Source of the DNA: Candidatus Nitrotoga fabula
Lineage (GTDB): Bacteria; Pseudomonadota; Gammaproteobacteria; Burkholderiales; Gallionellaceae
Length of the DNA: 64,000 nucleotides
Reading direction: 5' to 3'
Assembly (NCBI RefSeq): GCF_905221025.1
Contig: NZ_CAJNBL010000044.1
Coordinates: 62,001-126,000 of the forward strand
Below are positions 8,769 to 18,782 of the stretch, in pieces. Position numbers and translations under genes: made by a program. Numbering within the stretch: position 1 is the first letter of the stretch; every line of letters starts with the position of its first letter. The notes under the pieces were generated by a model. The model was not told the DNA's origin, did no database searches, and saw nothing but the letters and a program-made list of their open reading frames with translations.

Positions 8769-9344
8769 TTAGTTGCTGTGCAGCTTGAGCATCGCCGCCT
8801 CCAGCTTGCCGCTGAACACCAGCGGGGCAACCTGCAACCCGCGCTGCACGGCGTGTTCGATCTGGCCGTTTTCTTCCGCACGTGGAGCATTCAGTACATA
8901 GTTGACGACTGCCGCCCGTTCACCGGGATGACCAATGCCGATGCGCAGTCTCCAGAATTCCCGCGTACCCAGATGGGAGAAAATATCTTTCAGGCCGTTA
9001 TGCCCGCCATGTCCGCCGCCGAATTTGAGCTTGACCCCGCCTGGCGGCAGGTCAAGTTCGTCATGCACCACCAGAATCTGACCGGGTTCGATTTGGTAAA
9101 ACTGGGCCAGCGCGCCTACTGCGCGGCCGCTGACATTCATGAAGGTTTGCGGCTTCAGCAGAAACAGCTCATGCCCCTCCAGCCTGCCACGCGCGACCAG
9201 TCCATGAAACTTGCTTTCGGCCCTGAAAGACCATGAATACTGTTGCGCGAGTGCGTCCACCCACCAGAATCCGGCATTATGCCGGGTGAAATCATATTCA
9301 CGCCCGGGGTTACCCAGCCCGACAATTAACCGGATTTCACTCAT
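8769..9344 (-). CDS. pth: Peptidyl-tRNA hydrolase
   Basis: Recycles peptidyl-tRNA that drops off ribosomes (191 residues). Family signatures are visible: LIVGLGNPGREYDFTRHNAGF near residues 6-26 with the catalytic His of RHNAG, LKPQTFMNVSGRAVG, and KFGGGHGGHNGLKDI. An intrinsic terminator separates it from upstream rplY, so pth-ychF probably also has its own promoter. Confidence 0.97.
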   Translation of the reverse strand: MSEIRLIVGLGNPGREYDFTRHNAGFWWVDALAQQYSWSFRAESKFHGLVARGRLEGHELFLLKPQTFMNVSGRAVGALAQFYQIEPGQILVVHDELDLPPGGVKLKFGGGHGGHNGLKDIFSHLGTREFWRLRIGIGHPGERAAVVNYVLNAPRAEENGQIEHAVQRGLQVAPLVFSGKLEAAMLKLHSN

Positions 9345-9378
9345 CCTGATCCCCCATCTGAAACGGTTTGCGCCATGT

Positions 9379-9420
9379 TAAAAACCCGCCACACCCTTTG
9401 CAGGAGAATGGCGGGTTTTA
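9379..9420 (-). terminator. Intrinsic terminator after rplY
   Basis: Arms AAAACCCGCC and GGCGGGTTTT pair around a 19-nt loop and run into a T tract on the minus strand. It sits between the rplY stop and the pth start. The matching A tract lets it act on both strands. Confidence 0.8.
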
Positions 9421-9464
9421 GCCGGAAGCGCAGAAAATGATTCGGACTCTTCCGTTCCCTGGGC

Positions 9465-10067
9465 TCAGGCAGCCGGTTCAGCCGCAGCGGCTGCTTCCGC
9501 TGCGCCTCGCGGCACCTGAATGGTGGCCACTACGGCCTCTCCGGCATGCATCCCGGCTGCTTCCACGCCTTGAGGCAGTTTCAGGTCCGACACATGAATG
9601 GAATGATTCAGCATCAGGTTCGACAGATCCACCTCGATAAATTCCGGCAGATCAGCAGGCAGACAGGCAACATCCAGTTCATTCAGCACATGGGAGACGA
9701 TCCCTTTGCCCTGCTTTACTCCTGGCGCAATATCCGCATTAATAAAATGCAGGGGCACCTTCATATGGATTTTCTTGCTGGCTTCCACACGCTGGAAATC
9801 AATATGCTGCACTTGCTGACGGAACGGATGCATATGGAAATCCCGTAACAGCACCGGCTCTTTTTTTCCATCCACATCCAGCGTCATGATAGAAGCATGG
9901 AACGCTTCCTTGCGCAGCAGGTGATACAGATTGTTATGATCCAAATCGATCAATACCGGTTCGCCGCCGCCATAGACGATGCCGGGAACACGGCCGCTCT
10001 TGCGCAGACGGCGGCTCGCACCCGTTCCTTGCGCCTTGCGGGAGGCTGCACTCAATTCAATTTTCAT
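9465..10067 (-). CDS. rplY: Ribosomal protein bL25, long Ctc-type
   Basis: 5S rRNA-binding protein of 200 residues with the N-terminal L25 domain ([20 protein letters not shown]) and a C-terminal TL5/CTC extension ending in an alanine-rich tail. A frame 10 residues longer exists, but ATG at 10067 matches the family and is preceded by GGAG. It follows prs, the standard order prs-rplY-pth-ychF. Confidence 0.96.
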   Translation of the reverse strand: MKIELSAASRKAQGTGASRRLRKSGRVPGIVYGGGEPVLIDLDHNNLYHLLRKEAFHASIMTLDVDGKKEPVLLRDFHMHPFRQQVQHIDFQRVEASKKIHMKVPLHFINADIAPGVKQGKGIVSHVLNELDVACLPADLPEFIEVDLSNLMLNHSIHVSDLKLPQGVEAAGMHAGEAVVATIQVPRGAAEAAAAAEPAA

Positions 10068-10150
10068 TTTCTTTCTCCACTTCAATTTCGGAACCACCCG
10101 CGACCAGGCAATTCCAGGTTACGCAGCAACCAACATGACTGCCACAAAAA

Positions 10151-11104
10151 CTATTCTATAAATAGTGAACTGACGGACTCTTCCGCATGAATGCGATGAA
10201 TGGTTTCAGCCAGCAGTTCGGCCACGCTTAACTGGCGGATACGCTTGCAGGCCAAAGCATCGGCGCTCAATGGAATTGTGTCGGTCACAACCAGTTCGTC
10301 CAGTGCGGAATTCTGGATACGCTCAATTGCCGGACCCGACAGGACAGGATGGGTGCAGTACGCCAGAACTTTTTCCGCCCCCTTGTCTTTTAACGCCTCG
10401 GCCGCCTCGCATAGAGTATTTCCCGTGTCGACCAGGTCATCCATGATCAGGCAGGTGCGATCGACGACCTCGCCAATGATATTCATTACCTTTGCCACAT
10501 TGGGCTTGGGGCGACGCTTGTCAATGATGGTAAGATCCGCTTCCAGGCGCTTGGCCAGCGCGCGTGCGCGCACCACCCCCCCCACATCCGGCGACACCAC
10601 CACCAGATTCTTGTAATCGTGCTTCCTCACATCTGCCAGCAGGATCGGGCTGGCATAGATATTATCCACTGGAATGTCAAAAAAACCCTGTATCTGGTCA
10701 GAATGCAGATCCATGGTCAGAACACGGTCTACGCCGCCCTCTGTGAGCATGTTCGCCACCACCTTGGCAGTGATCGCCACGCGCGCGGAACGCGGGCGCC
10801 GGTCTTGCCGGGCATAGCCGAAATAGGGCAGCGCAGCAATAATCCGTCCGGCAGAAGCGCGCTTCAGCGCATCTACCATGATCAGCACTTCCATCAGGTT
10901 ATCGTTGGTCGGGGCGCAGGTCGATTGCAGCACAAACACATCTTTGCCACGAACGTTATCGATGATCTCTATCATCACCTCGCCGTCCGAAAAACGGTCA
11001 ACGGTGGCTCGCCCAAGCTGGATATGAAGACATTGTGCTACATTTTGTGCAAGCTTAGGATTTGCATTGCCAGTGAACACCATCAAACTATCGCTGGACA
11101 CCAT
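10151..11104 (-). CDS. prs: Ribose-phosphate pyrophosphokinase
   Basis: Makes PRPP from ribose 5-phosphate and ATP for purine, pyrimidine, histidine and tryptophan synthesis (317 residues). Class I features: [16 protein letters not shown], the [17 protein letters not shown] region, and the PRPP loop [21 protein letters not shown]-initiated frame extends 4 residues upstream, but ATG at 11104 has AAGGGA ahead of it. It lies just downstream of tRNA-Gln. Confidence 0.97.
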   Translation of the reverse strand: MVSSDSLMVFTGNANPKLAQNVAQCLHIQLGRATVDRFSDGEVMIEIIDNVRGKDVFVLQSTCAPTNDNLMEVLIMVDALKRASAGRIIAALPYFGYARQDRRPRSARVAITAKVVANMLTEGGVDRVLTMDLHSDQIQGFFDIPVDNIYASPILLADVRKHDYKNLVVVSPDVGGVVRARALAKRLEADLTIIDKRRPKPNVAKVMNIIGEVVDRTCLIMDDLVDTGNTLCEAAEALKDKGAEKVLAYCTHPVLSGPAIERIQNSALDELVVTDTIPLSADALACKRIRQLSVAELLAETIHRIHAEESVSSLFIE

Positions 11105-11161
11105 GCTTCCCTTCAATAAAAGCGGGCTTAAGCGCCCTGAACAGGCAACATCCTGTGATAC

Positions 11162-11236
11162 TGGCTGGGGAGGTAGGGATCGAACCTACGAATGCCGGAA
11201 TCAAAATCCGGTGCCTTACCACTTGGCGACTCCCCA
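11162..11236 (-). tRNA. tRNA-Gln (anticodon UUG)
   Basis: 75 nt including an encoded CCA end. Acceptor arms TGGGGAG and CTCCCCA pair, with discriminator G. The anticodon stem CCGGA/TCCGG carries loop TTTTGAT, giving UUG. The T arm reads GTAGG-TTCGATC-CCTAC. It stands between ispE and prs, as in many betaproteobacteria. Confidence 0.97.
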
Positions 11237-11249
11237 AAATTTTTACATG

Positions 11250-12116
11250 TTACATTGCGACCCAATCCCGGAGTGGGTGATGCGGCAACCCACGTGCCAC
11301 AATCCCCCTCATGTCCGGCGGCAACCGGTCCACAACCGCCCTGGCCTCTGTCTCAGCTGCAAATTCAGCAAAAACACAGGCTCCTGAACCGCTCATCCGT
11401 GCCAAGCCAAATCTCTCCAGCCAGGCAACGTGCCGCGCGACTTCCGTATAAAGCCCGCAAACTACCAATTGTAGATCGTTTTGCGGGTGACGCAATGAAA
11501 GGCCGCGAATTCTGCGGGAAATCGCATCCGGTGTCAATCGTGATTTAGCAAATTGCAGCTGTTCAAATACCCTGGAGGTTGCAACATGCACCGGCGGAAA
11601 CAAGATGACATACCATGCATCCGGAACCACCCATGCCTGCAACTGATCGCCCACTCCCTCGGCATAGGCATTTTCACCAAATACAAATACCGGGACATCC
11701 GCCCCCAGAAGCAGTGCAATTTCCATCAGCCTTTCGCGCGACAGCCCCAGGCCCCACAGCCGATTTAGCGCAATCAGGGTGGTCGCCGCATCCGAACTGC
11801 CCCCCCCCAGCCCTCCTCCCATTGGTATGGATTTCTCCAGAGTCAGATCCACCCCGAGCCCGCATCCGGTTTCCTGCTTTAGCATGCGTGCTGCGCGTAC
11901 GCACAAATCATGTTCCTGCGGCACCCCGTTCAGCTCACTATTTCGACGAACCACCCCATCTTCGCGCAGCGAAAAATGCAGCCGGTCACTGAAATCGACA
12001 AATCTGAACAGGGTCTGCAACAAATGATACCCATCCGCCCTGCGCCCAACCACATGTAAAAAAAGGTTCAGCTTGGCGGGCGCCGGAAAAGTCAGCGTAT
12101 CGGTCAGATTTCCCAT
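11250..12116 (-). CDS. ispE: 4-diphosphocytidyl-2-C-methyl-D-erythritol kinase
   Basis: GHMP kinase (288 residues) of the MEP isoprenoid pathway. Substrate signature FPAPAKLNLFLHVVGRRADG lies near residues 10-29; the ATP-binding motif IPMGGGLGGGSSDAATTL is present; the third GHMP motif is ARMSGSGACVFAEF. The start overlaps the lolB end by 13 bp, so it is coupled to lolB. Confidence 0.97.
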   Translation of the reverse strand: MGNLTDTLTFPAPAKLNLFLHVVGRRADGYHLLQTLFRFVDFSDRLHFSLREDGVVRRNSELNGVPQEHDLCVRAARMLKQETGCGLGVDLTLEKSIPMGGGLGGGSSDAATTLIALNRLWGLGLSRERLMEIALLLGADVPVFVFGENAYAEGVGDQLQAWVVPDAWYVILFPPVHVATSRVFEQLQFAKSRLTPDAISRRIRGLSLRHPQNDLQLVVCGLYTEVARHVAWLERFGLARMSGSGACVFAEFAAETEARAVVDRLPPDMRGIVARGLPHHPLRDWVAM

Positions 12117-12667
12117 TCGTCAATCAGCAGCCTGATTTCCAGCCCCTCCCGCTGCAGGGCAACATGCAGCGGGAGACTGTCTGGTGACTGCGCGGCGTAA
12201 CGCGTATAACGTATCACCCAGCCATCCTGGCTTAACAGCGCCACCTGGCCATTCATATCGCGTTCCATATCAAAGGCGCCATTCGGCGCAGGCAATGCCA
12301 GCACCCAGTAACGCAAACCTGCCAGAGGCAGGCGCCAGCCCAGCACCTGCTGCGTCAGGTCATCCGCATCCTGTGCAGAATAATGCTTGAAAGGCATATC
12401 CAGCGCTGCCCCCTGAATGTCACTGCGGATGCGGGCCACGGTCTGCCCCAGTGGCGCCATAAGAAGGATTTCATCCGCCTCGGAGTGATGCGTCCAGCGG
12501 ACACCGGATGAAGACCGGTCATCGCCATGCTTGACAGCGATCCGCCCGGACAGAACAAAAGGCACGCTTTCCGTCTGCGCCGGTCGCGTGACAATGTGGG
12601 TTGCCGGCGGCGTGCTTGCGCAACCGGCCAGCAACAGGAAACATAACAGAAAGAGTAGGCGTATCAA
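12104..12667 (-). CDS. lolB: LolB, outer-membrane lipoprotein receptor
   Basis: 187-residue lipoprotein that receives lipoproteins from LolA and inserts them into the outer membrane. Signal peptide with lipobox LLAGC, acylated Cys16. The core has the LolB pattern FVLSGRIAVKHGDD and GVRWTHH. Its ATG overlaps the stop of the TPR gene (ATGA) and ispE follows; this TPR-lolB-ispE order is typical of betaproteobacteria. Confidence 0.93.
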   Translation of the reverse strand: MIRLLFLLCFLLLAGCASTPPATHIVTRPAQTESVPFVLSGRIAVKHGDDRSSSGVRWTHHSEADEILLMAPLGQTVARIRSDIQGAALDMPFKHYSAQDADDLTQQVLGWRLPLAGLRYWVLALPAPNGAFDMERDMNGQVALLSQDGWVIRYTRYAAQSPDSLPLHVALQREGLEIRLLIDEWEI

Positions 12668-14382
12668 TGGGTAAATTTCTTAATAACCAGCTGAAGCGGA
12701 ATATTTTCTGGGTGCATCTTCAGAGCATCATCCCATACTTTTCTTGCCTGATCCTTGTCCCCCTGCACCCATAGCACTTCACCAAGATGAGCTGCGATTT
12801 CCGGGTCCGGGTTGGCAGCATAGGCCCTGCGCAGGAACTCAAGGCTTTTGGGCAGATCGCCAAGACGATAGTACCCAAAACCCATGCTGTCGATGATTCC
12901 GGCATCATTGGGCTCCAGTTGATAGGCCTTCTCCACCAACTGCATGGCCTCGGGTAAGCGTTCATTGCGCTCCAGCATTCCGTATCCCAGGGCATTGTAC
13001 GCATGAGCATGATCCGGTTTAAGTTCGATCAATTTCCGCATCATCTGCTCAAAACCATCATGGTTGCCCAGTTTCTCCGCCATCATTGCGGCCTCATACA
13101 TCAAATCAGGATGGTTGGGGAATTTTTCCAGGCCTTGCTTTAATTTCTGGTAGGCCGGCCCAAACTGCTGCACATCGCTCAGCATCTCGGCCTCCGTCAT
13201 GATCAGCCGTATACGCTGCTGATTATTCTTGGCAACGGTTTTCTCCAGTATCTGACGCGCAGCCTCAGGCTTGCCCTGTTTGCTGTTCAGGTACGCCATG
13301 CGCAAGCGCGCAACGAAATTATATTCCCCGTCCTTTACCTTGGCATAGTTTTTTATTGCATCTTCGTACTGCTTCTTGGTTTCGCTTAGCTGCCCAAGAT
13401 AGTAATACACCACGCTTTCATCCTTTTTTCCGCTCGAAAGCGCCTGCTGCAGCTCTTTCTCGCCCCGGTCAAGCTCCCCGATGTCAATCGACAGCAATCC
13501 GACCGCAAATGCCAGGTCCGCGTTATCCGGATAAGCGTTCAGCAGCCGCTGGAATTCTGTACGGGCCTCGCGGTTCTGTTTCTGCTCCAGCAGGGTTCGT
13601 GCATAAAACAACCGGACTTCCTTGGCATCAGGATAGTTATCAAGGTATGTCTTCAACAATACCAGTGCCTGTCCGGGGTCCGTTACCTGCATCAACTGGG
13701 CATGGAGCATAATTGCGGTATCCCATTCCGGGCGCAGGGAATGGGCCTGCCTCGCTTCTTCCAGGGCAAGCTCGTGTTTCCCGGCTGATGCTGCCACCTG
13801 GGCGGTTACCAGATGTGCCTCGGCTACTCGCGGATAAGGTTGTGCCAATTCACGCAGCAGGTTGAGTGCGGCATTTTTATCCGGATAATTTGCGATCATG
13901 GGGGCAATCTGCATAAATACATTGCCGGTATCCTCCGGGGAGGCCGCCAGGACGCTCACCAGATGCGGACGCGCTTCTTCCATTTTTCCGCCGCTTACCA
14001 GCAGGGTAGCCAGCGCCTGTTTCGCAAGTAAGGAATCCGGCTCCAGCTCCAGCCACAACTGGAATGCAGTTACCGCCTTATCCATTTGACGCGTATCAAA
14101 TGCCAGATGCGCAGCATAGCGCGCCAGACGCGGATCACGCGTAACATTGGCCAGTTTCAAATGGATCTGGGCGGCCAGCCTGGACTGACCCCGCTGCAGG
14201 GCCATTTCACCTAGAAGATATTCATACAGCATCTGGGCCGTTAATTCCTGTTTGGGCAATTCGGCCTGTTTCTGGACTGCAAATCCCGGTTTTTTGTCTT
14301 GTCCGAGCCCTTGTTGTGACGCCTGCGCACAGGAAGCGAGCAACATCGCAAATACAACCGTAGTTCGTTTCAAATTAATCAT
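12664..14382 (-). CDS. Tetratricopeptide-repeat lipoprotein
   Basis: 572 residues. An N-terminal export signal ends LLASC, a possible lipobox with acylated Cys18. The rest is a superhelix of about a dozen TPR-like units, for example LEPDSLLAKQALATLLVSGG, NPDPEIAAHLGEVLWVQGDK and the final RKVWDDALKMHPEN. TPR proteins are scaffolds; coupling to lolB suggests an envelope or lipoprotein-trafficking role, but that is inference from position. Probably first gene of the TPR-lolB-ispE operon. Confidence 0.85.
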   Translation of the reverse strand: MINLKRTTVVFAMLLASCAQASQQGLGQDKKPGFAVQKQAELPKQELTAQMLYEYLLGEMALQRGQSRLAAQIHLKLANVTRDPRLARYAAHLAFDTRQMDKAVTAFQLWLELEPDSLLAKQALATLLVSGGKMEEARPHLVSVLAASPEDTGNVFMQIAPMIANYPDKNAALNLLRELAQPYPRVAEAHLVTAQVAASAGKHELALEEARQAHSLRPEWDTAIMLHAQLMQVTDPGQALVLLKTYLDNYPDAKEVRLFYARTLLEQKQNREARTEFQRLLNAYPDNADLAFAVGLLSIDIGELDRGEKELQQALSSGKKDESVVYYYLGQLSETKKQYEDAIKNYAKVKDGEYNFVARLRMAYLNSKQGKPEAARQILEKTVAKNNQQRIRLIMTEAEMLSDVQQFGPAYQKLKQGLEKFPNHPDLMYEAAMMAEKLGNHDGFEQMMRKLIELKPDHAHAYNALGYGMLERNERLPEAMQLVEKAYQLEPNDAGIIDSMGFGYYRLGDLPKSLEFLRRAYAANPDPEIAAHLGEVLWVQGDKDQARKVWDDALKMHPENIPLQLVIKKFTH

Positions 14383-14684
14383 AATTTAATATATTCAGTA
14401 TTTAAAGATCATACATTCATGGAGCCAACACCATCCAGTATCATTCTGGCAAGCGTCTTCTCCCGTTATTTTCCACGCCGCACTCCGATCCGGTTATCCC
14501 AATTTGCGGAACATCCAAACACAATACAGCCAGAACTTGCCATTCTTGTCGGAAACGAACAGTACATCATGCAAATGATGCCAGCTTTTTCCTTTCGGGA
14601 TCAGCATAATTTCATGCACTAAAAGTCGTATGTTAGGGTATATTTCTTTTCCAATATATAGTCTGCTCCAATTAGTTTGCTCCA
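14383..14684. other. Intergenic region between divergent TPR and ABC operons
   Basis: About 300 bp expected to hold both divergent promoters; the part next to the TPR gene is AT-rich (ATAATTTAATATATTCAG). Short frames occur on both strands (plus 14419-14622, minus 14494-14685), but neither has a recognisable domain or ribosome site. Confidence 0.4.
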
Positions 14685-15632
14685 ATGCCCATGTCAGTCA
14701 CAGCGCCTATCACGCTAGCCGCACACAACCTGGTTCGCTGCTTCGGCCGAAATGAAGCCATCCGGGGGGTATCTTTGCAACTTCGGCAGGGCGAAGTGCT
14801 CGGCCTGCTCGGACAGAATGGCGCTGGCAAAAGCACTACGCTGCAAATGCTGGCCGGCACATTGCTGCCGCAGTCCGGACAAATAGAAATATGCGGTTTC
14901 GACCTGACCCGCCATCCCAGGATGGCCAAGGCAAAAATTGGATTCGTGCCGGAAAGAGTGCCTGTGTACCAGGACATGAAAGTGGATGATTTCCTGATGT
15001 TTGCCGCAAGGCTGCGTCGCATGCCCCCTACGCGAATAATGGATGCCCTGGCCGAAACCAAATACCGTTGCAGCTTGCAGGATAGCGGAAAGAAAATCAT
15101 TGGCACCCTTTCCAAGGGTTATCAGCAGCGCATCGGCATTGCGCAGGCAATCATCCATCAACCGGAAGTAATCATTCTTGACGAACCTACCGTCAGCCTC
15201 GACCCGTCGCAGATCCGTGATATCCGCGCGTTGATCCGGGAGCTGGGCAGCCTGTACAGCGTAATTCTCTCTACCCATTTGTTAGACGAAGTGGAATCCA
15301 TCTGCGACCGGGCTGAGATTCTTCACCATGGTCGCCTGGTTTACGGTAGCACCAGCGCACAGATGCAACAATATGGCCTTAACCAGCCAGGGTTCATCCT
15401 CACTCTCCTGTCGCCACCTGCGCTTCCGGAATTGCAATCCGTCGCCGGCGTACAGCAAGTAGACCAGCTTTCTGCCACACAGTTCCGCATTCTGCATGCA
15501 CACGACAGCAACCCGGGTGCCGCTCTGCTTGAGCTCGCAGCAAAGAAAGGCTGGCTGGCAGAACCGCTGGTTCCGCTCCGGTCTGCGCTAGAAGACGTAT
15601 TCATGCAAATCACGCAAACCGGAAAATCATGA
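14685..15632 (+). CDS. ABC transporter ATPase, GldA/NosF-like
   Basis: 315 residues. Walker A GLLGQNGAGKSTTLQ near residues 41-55, signature LSKGYQQRIGIAQAI, Walker B VIILDEPTVSLDPSQ, then the switch His in LSTHLLDEVE. A C-terminal extension of about 90 residues is usual for exporters of this subfamily. The downstream permease starts inside its stop codon (ATGA). With the next two genes it resembles the GldA-GldF-GldG type of ABC system found outside Bacteroidetes. Substrate unknown. Confidence 0.9.
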   Translation: MPMSVTAPITLAAHNLVRCFGRNEAIRGVSLQLRQGEVLGLLGQNGAGKSTTLQMLAGTLLPQSGQIEICGFDLTRHPRMAKAKIGFVPERVPVYQDMKVDDFLMFAARLRRMPPTRIMDALAETKYRCSLQDSGKKIIGTLSKGYQQRIGIAQAIIHQPEVIILDEPTVSLDPSQIRDIRALIRELGSLYSVILSTHLLDEVESICDRAEILHHGRLVYGSTSAQMQQYGLNQPGFILTLLSPPALPELQSVAGVQQVDQLSATQFRILHAHDSNPGAALLELAAKKGWLAEPLVPLRSALEDVFMQITQTGKS

Positions 15633-16375
15633 TCCTCACCATTGCTCGCAAGGAACTCCGCAGCCTGTTTGGCACCCCTTCAACCTGGTTGATTCTGGGT
15701 ATGCTGCAATTTATCTTCGCCCTGTTTTTTTTGGCTCGCCTCGACGCTTTCATACAGCTACAGCCACAGCTAGCCCAGCTGATCAACGCCCCTGGAGCCA
15801 CGTCTGCCGTTGCAGCTCCTCTATTCAGCTCGGCAGCGCTGATCATGATGATGCTCATCCCGGTATTTACCATGCGCTTGATCGCTGAAGAGCGCCGCAA
15901 TCAGACCATGACACTACTCATGAGTTCGCCGGTTTCCAACTGGGAAATCGTGCTGGGAAAATTCACCGGACTTATGCTGTTTCTAGTGCCCGTTACCCTC
16001 AGCTGCGTTTTGATTGTTCTGACACTGGCAGCAGGCACGCAGCTGGACATCGGGCTGATTCTGGCTAACGCTTTGGGGCTTATGCTACTTTGCGCCAGTT
16101 ATGCTGCCCTGGGGATGTATGTCTCCGCACTTACATTACAGCCCGCTATCGCAGCCATCGGAGCTTTGGCCATTTCTTTCGGTCTGATGCTGGTGGATAT
16201 CAGTACAGAGGAGCATGACGCATCCTGGCGCGCGCTTACACCCACCCACCATTTTCAGAATTTCAATATTGGATTATTAAATAGCGGGGATATGGTGTTC
16301 TTTTTGTTATTTTGTGGCTTCTTTCTGGTGCTGACGATACGGCAGCTTCATAACAATCGCATGTATGGCCAGTAA
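15629..16375 (+). CDS. ABC-2 type permease, GldF-like
   Basis: 248 residues with six hydrophobic segments. It begins with the ABC-2 pattern ILTIARKELRSLFGTPSTW, followed by a long extracytoplasmic loop and clustered membrane helices (MTLLMSSPVSNWEIVLGKF between segments). It partners the ATPase just upstream and the GldG-like protein whose start overlaps its end by 11 bp. Confidence 0.88.
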   Translation: MILTIARKELRSLFGTPSTWLILGMLQFIFALFFLARLDAFIQLQPQLAQLINAPGATSAVAAPLFSSAALIMMMLIPVFTMRLIAEERRNQTMTLLMSSPVSNWEIVLGKFTGLMLFLVPVTLSCVLIVLTLAAGTQLDIGLILANALGLMLLCASYAALGMYVSALTLQPAIAAIGALAISFGLMLVDISTEEHDASWRALTPTHHFQNFNIGLLNSGDMVFFLLFCGFFLVLTIRQLHNNRMYGQ

Positions 16376-17726
16376 ATTCCTCATGCAACATCCGCAGTTC
16401 AAGCTGCTGATTACAAACCTTGCCTTTACCGCATGGCTGCTCGCGGTTGCAATACTTCTGCAACAACTGGCCACAGACCACCCGGTACAGTGGGACATGA
16501 CGCAAAATGGGAACAACAGCCTGTCCGACAGCACGGTAAATGTACTGGCGCAAATGCCCGGGAAAATCAAACTTACCATGTTTATCAACGAAAACCAGGG
16601 CGACATGCAACAGGCAACCCGTGATTTCGTAGCCACCTATCAGCGCTACAAACCGGACATCAGGCTCACCTTCATCGATCCAGAAAAGCAACCGGAACAG
16701 GCGCGCAAGGCGAATATTCGTCTTAACGGAGAAATGCTGGTTGATTACGGCGGAAGAAGGGAACGTCTTAGCCAATTAAACGAGCAGGCATTTACCGGCT
16801 TGCTGTTGCGCATGATGCGCACCAGGAATCAGCTGGTCAGGTATCTTGACACGCATGGTGAACCCAGCCTGGAAGGTAACAGAGAGCATGATCTCGGTAA
16901 ATTTGGCAGGCAGCTCCGGCAAAATGGCTTTCGGCTGGAGAGCATGAACCTTGCACAGACCCCAAAGATTCCCATTGATACAAGTATTTTGATTCTCACC
17001 CAGCCGCAGATTAACCTGTTCCCCGGGGAAATCGAAAAACTTTTGCACTATGTTGCTGGCGGCGGCAACCTGCTTTGGCTGGTGGATTTTGGGCCGTTGC
17101 ATGGGCTCGAGCGCATGGCTGAAAATCTGGATATCCTGCTGACTCCGGGTATTGTGATTGACCCTGCGGCAGAAGAAATGAATCTCCCCGCAACCTGGGC
17201 ACTGGGGGCAAATTACCCGCCACATGTCATTACCCAGAACTTCAACCTGACCACAACATTTCCCCTTGCTCGATCCATAGACTGGGAAGAAAGCGATGCA
17301 TGGCATCGTATTCCGCTGGCTGAAGTTGCTCCGCGTGGCTGGCTCAGTCATAACATCCCGGAGGATAAGCCATATTTTAATTCCACTCAGGATGTCCCGG
17401 GACCGATCACCATTGCGCTCACACTGCAACGCAATATCAATGATCGTGAACAGCGTATCGCTATCGTTGGAAGCAGCCTGTTTCTTGCCAATGCCTATTC
17501 TGGAAATGGCGGCAATCTGGATCTCGGCGTCAGCATGGTAAACTGGCTCGGGCACGAAGAAATATTCATCTCCCCCCGACTCCGCCCGGTAAAGGATGAT
17601 ACGGTTACCCTGAGTAAAACTGATCTCGGCATCATCAACGGCAGCCTGCTGGTTGCGTTGCCCATGCTGCTCATTTCGGTAGGCGCTGTCCTGTGGTGGC
17701 GCAACCTCCGGCATGCGCAGAAGTGA
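16365..17726 (+). CDS. GldG-like ABC auxiliary protein
   Basis: 453 residues, one membrane helix near each end (about 17-38, AWLLAVAILLQQLA; and about 425-445, LLVALPMLLISVGAVLWW) enclosing a large extracytoplasmic domain. The central part fits the ABC-type auxiliary/GldG family: KIKLTMFINENQGDMQQATR, LVRYLDTHGEPSLEG and the loop GGGNLLWLVDFGP. Such proteins accompany GldA/GldF-like pumps; the role here is not known. Confidence 0.82.
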   Translation: MASKFLMQHPQFKLLITNLAFTAWLLAVAILLQQLATDHPVQWDMTQNGNNSLSDSTVNVLAQMPGKIKLTMFINENQGDMQQATRDFVATYQRYKPDIRLTFIDPEKQPEQARKANIRLNGEMLVDYGGRRERLSQLNEQAFTGLLLRMMRTRNQLVRYLDTHGEPSLEGNREHDLGKFGRQLRQNGFRLESMNLAQTPKIPIDTSILILTQPQINLFPGEIEKLLHYVAGGGNLLWLVDFGPLHGLERMAENLDILLTPGIVIDPAAEEMNLPATWALGANYPPHVITQNFNLTTTFPLARSIDWEESDAWHRIPLAEVAPRGWLSHNIPEDKPYFNSTQDVPGPITIALTLQRNINDREQRIAIVGSSLFLANAYSGNGGNLDLGVSMVNWLGHEEIFISPRLRPVKDDTVTLSKTDLGIINGSLLVALPMLLISVGAVLWWRNLRHAQK

Positions 17727-17925
17727 AAAAAGGCTGGCAAGATCACACCTGACTTAAGGTATCTCCTGCAATCCGTTTCTACTGACTTGTCTGACTGTCC
17801 TTGCATCCTGTCCTGGCGCAGCATGGAAATGAAAAAATTGGACAAACCGGTCACGCATTGAGCAGAAGCAAGGTCCTTGTTATACTTACAAATTAAAGAT
17901 TGATTATATTTCGGAGCAGATTGGA

Positions 17926-18576
17926 ATGGGTAACCTGGAACAGGCGCGCTTTAACATGGTTGAGCAACAAATCCGCCCTTGGGATGTGCTGGATGTGCGT
18001 ATCCTGGATTTGCTGAGCGCGGTTAAACGCGAAAACTTCGTTCCAACTGACAGACAAAGCATGGCCTTCATGGACATGGAAATTCCTCTGGGGCATGGCG
18101 CGTCAATGTGGTCTCCAAAACTGGAAGCCCGCGCATTGCAGATTTTGCAGGTCAAGGGCAGCGATCGTGTTCTGGAAATTGGCAGCGGAAGCGGATATTT
18201 GACTGCGCTACTAGCCCATCTGGCGAAACATGTGACCAGTATCGAAATCGTTCCGGAACTGCATGCCTTTGCGAAAAAGAATCTGGCAGCACACCAGATT
18301 CAAAATGTAACCCTGGAACTAGGCGATGCAGCACAAGGCTGGCCCGGTACTTACGATGTGATTGTTTTAACAGGATCAGTTCCGGTTTTACCGAAAGCTT
18401 TCCAGAACAGTTTGAATCCTGAAGGCCGCCTGTTTGCCATTGTTGGCGATGAACCGGTGATGCATGCCAGACTGATTCGCTATTTGGCACCCGGAAAATT
18501 TGAAACTGAAACGATTTTTGAAACCGTCGTGGCACCACTGCAGAACGCTTTGCCACCCGAGCGTTTCATTTTTTAA
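17926..18576 (+). CDS. pcm: Protein-L-isoaspartate O-methyltransferase family protein
   Basis: 216 residues. SAM-binding motif I is VLEIGSGSGYLTALLAHLA; post-I is SIEIVPELHAFAKKNL; the acceptor region near the N-terminus reads MVEQQIRPWDVLDVRIL. This is the shorter Pcm variant common in betaproteobacteria, often near TolC-type genes. Canonical Pcm repairs isoaspartyl residues; whether this variant does is uncertain because the usual N-terminal active-site Ser/Thr motif is not obvious. The start is preceded by CGGAG. Confidence 0.85.
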   Translation: MGNLEQARFNMVEQQIRPWDVLDVRILDLLSAVKRENFVPTDRQSMAFMDMEIPLGHGASMWSPKLEARALQILQVKGSDRVLEIGSGSGYLTALLAHLAKHVTSIEIVPELHAFAKKNLAAHQIQNVTLELGDAAQGWPGTYDVIVLTGSVPVLPKAFQNSLNPEGRLFAIVGDEPVMHARLIRYLAPGKFETETIFETVVAPLQNALPPERFIF

Positions 18577-18782
18577 TCTCCCTTGCTTGTTTCCGAATCT
18601 TGCAACGACTGAACAAGAAATTCTGAAATCAAACAACTACCCCGCCAGCCCGGGCCATGATTGCCCGGTCCGTGTTCATGGGTAATGACCGCGCCAACCT
18701 CAAAACATCAGACACCCGTTATTCTATAACCGGCGCCCATGAATGGGTTAATGTCCGAATCACACCCGGACACCCGCATGCC

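Noticed and set aside
14494-14685. 63-codon minus-strand frame upstream of the ABC operon
   Set aside because: Lies where divergent promoters are expected; no domain or ribosome site.
16776-17714. 312-codon minus-strand frame opposite the GldG-like gene
   Set aside because: Mirror of a gene that is coupled to its neighbours and has recognisable domains.
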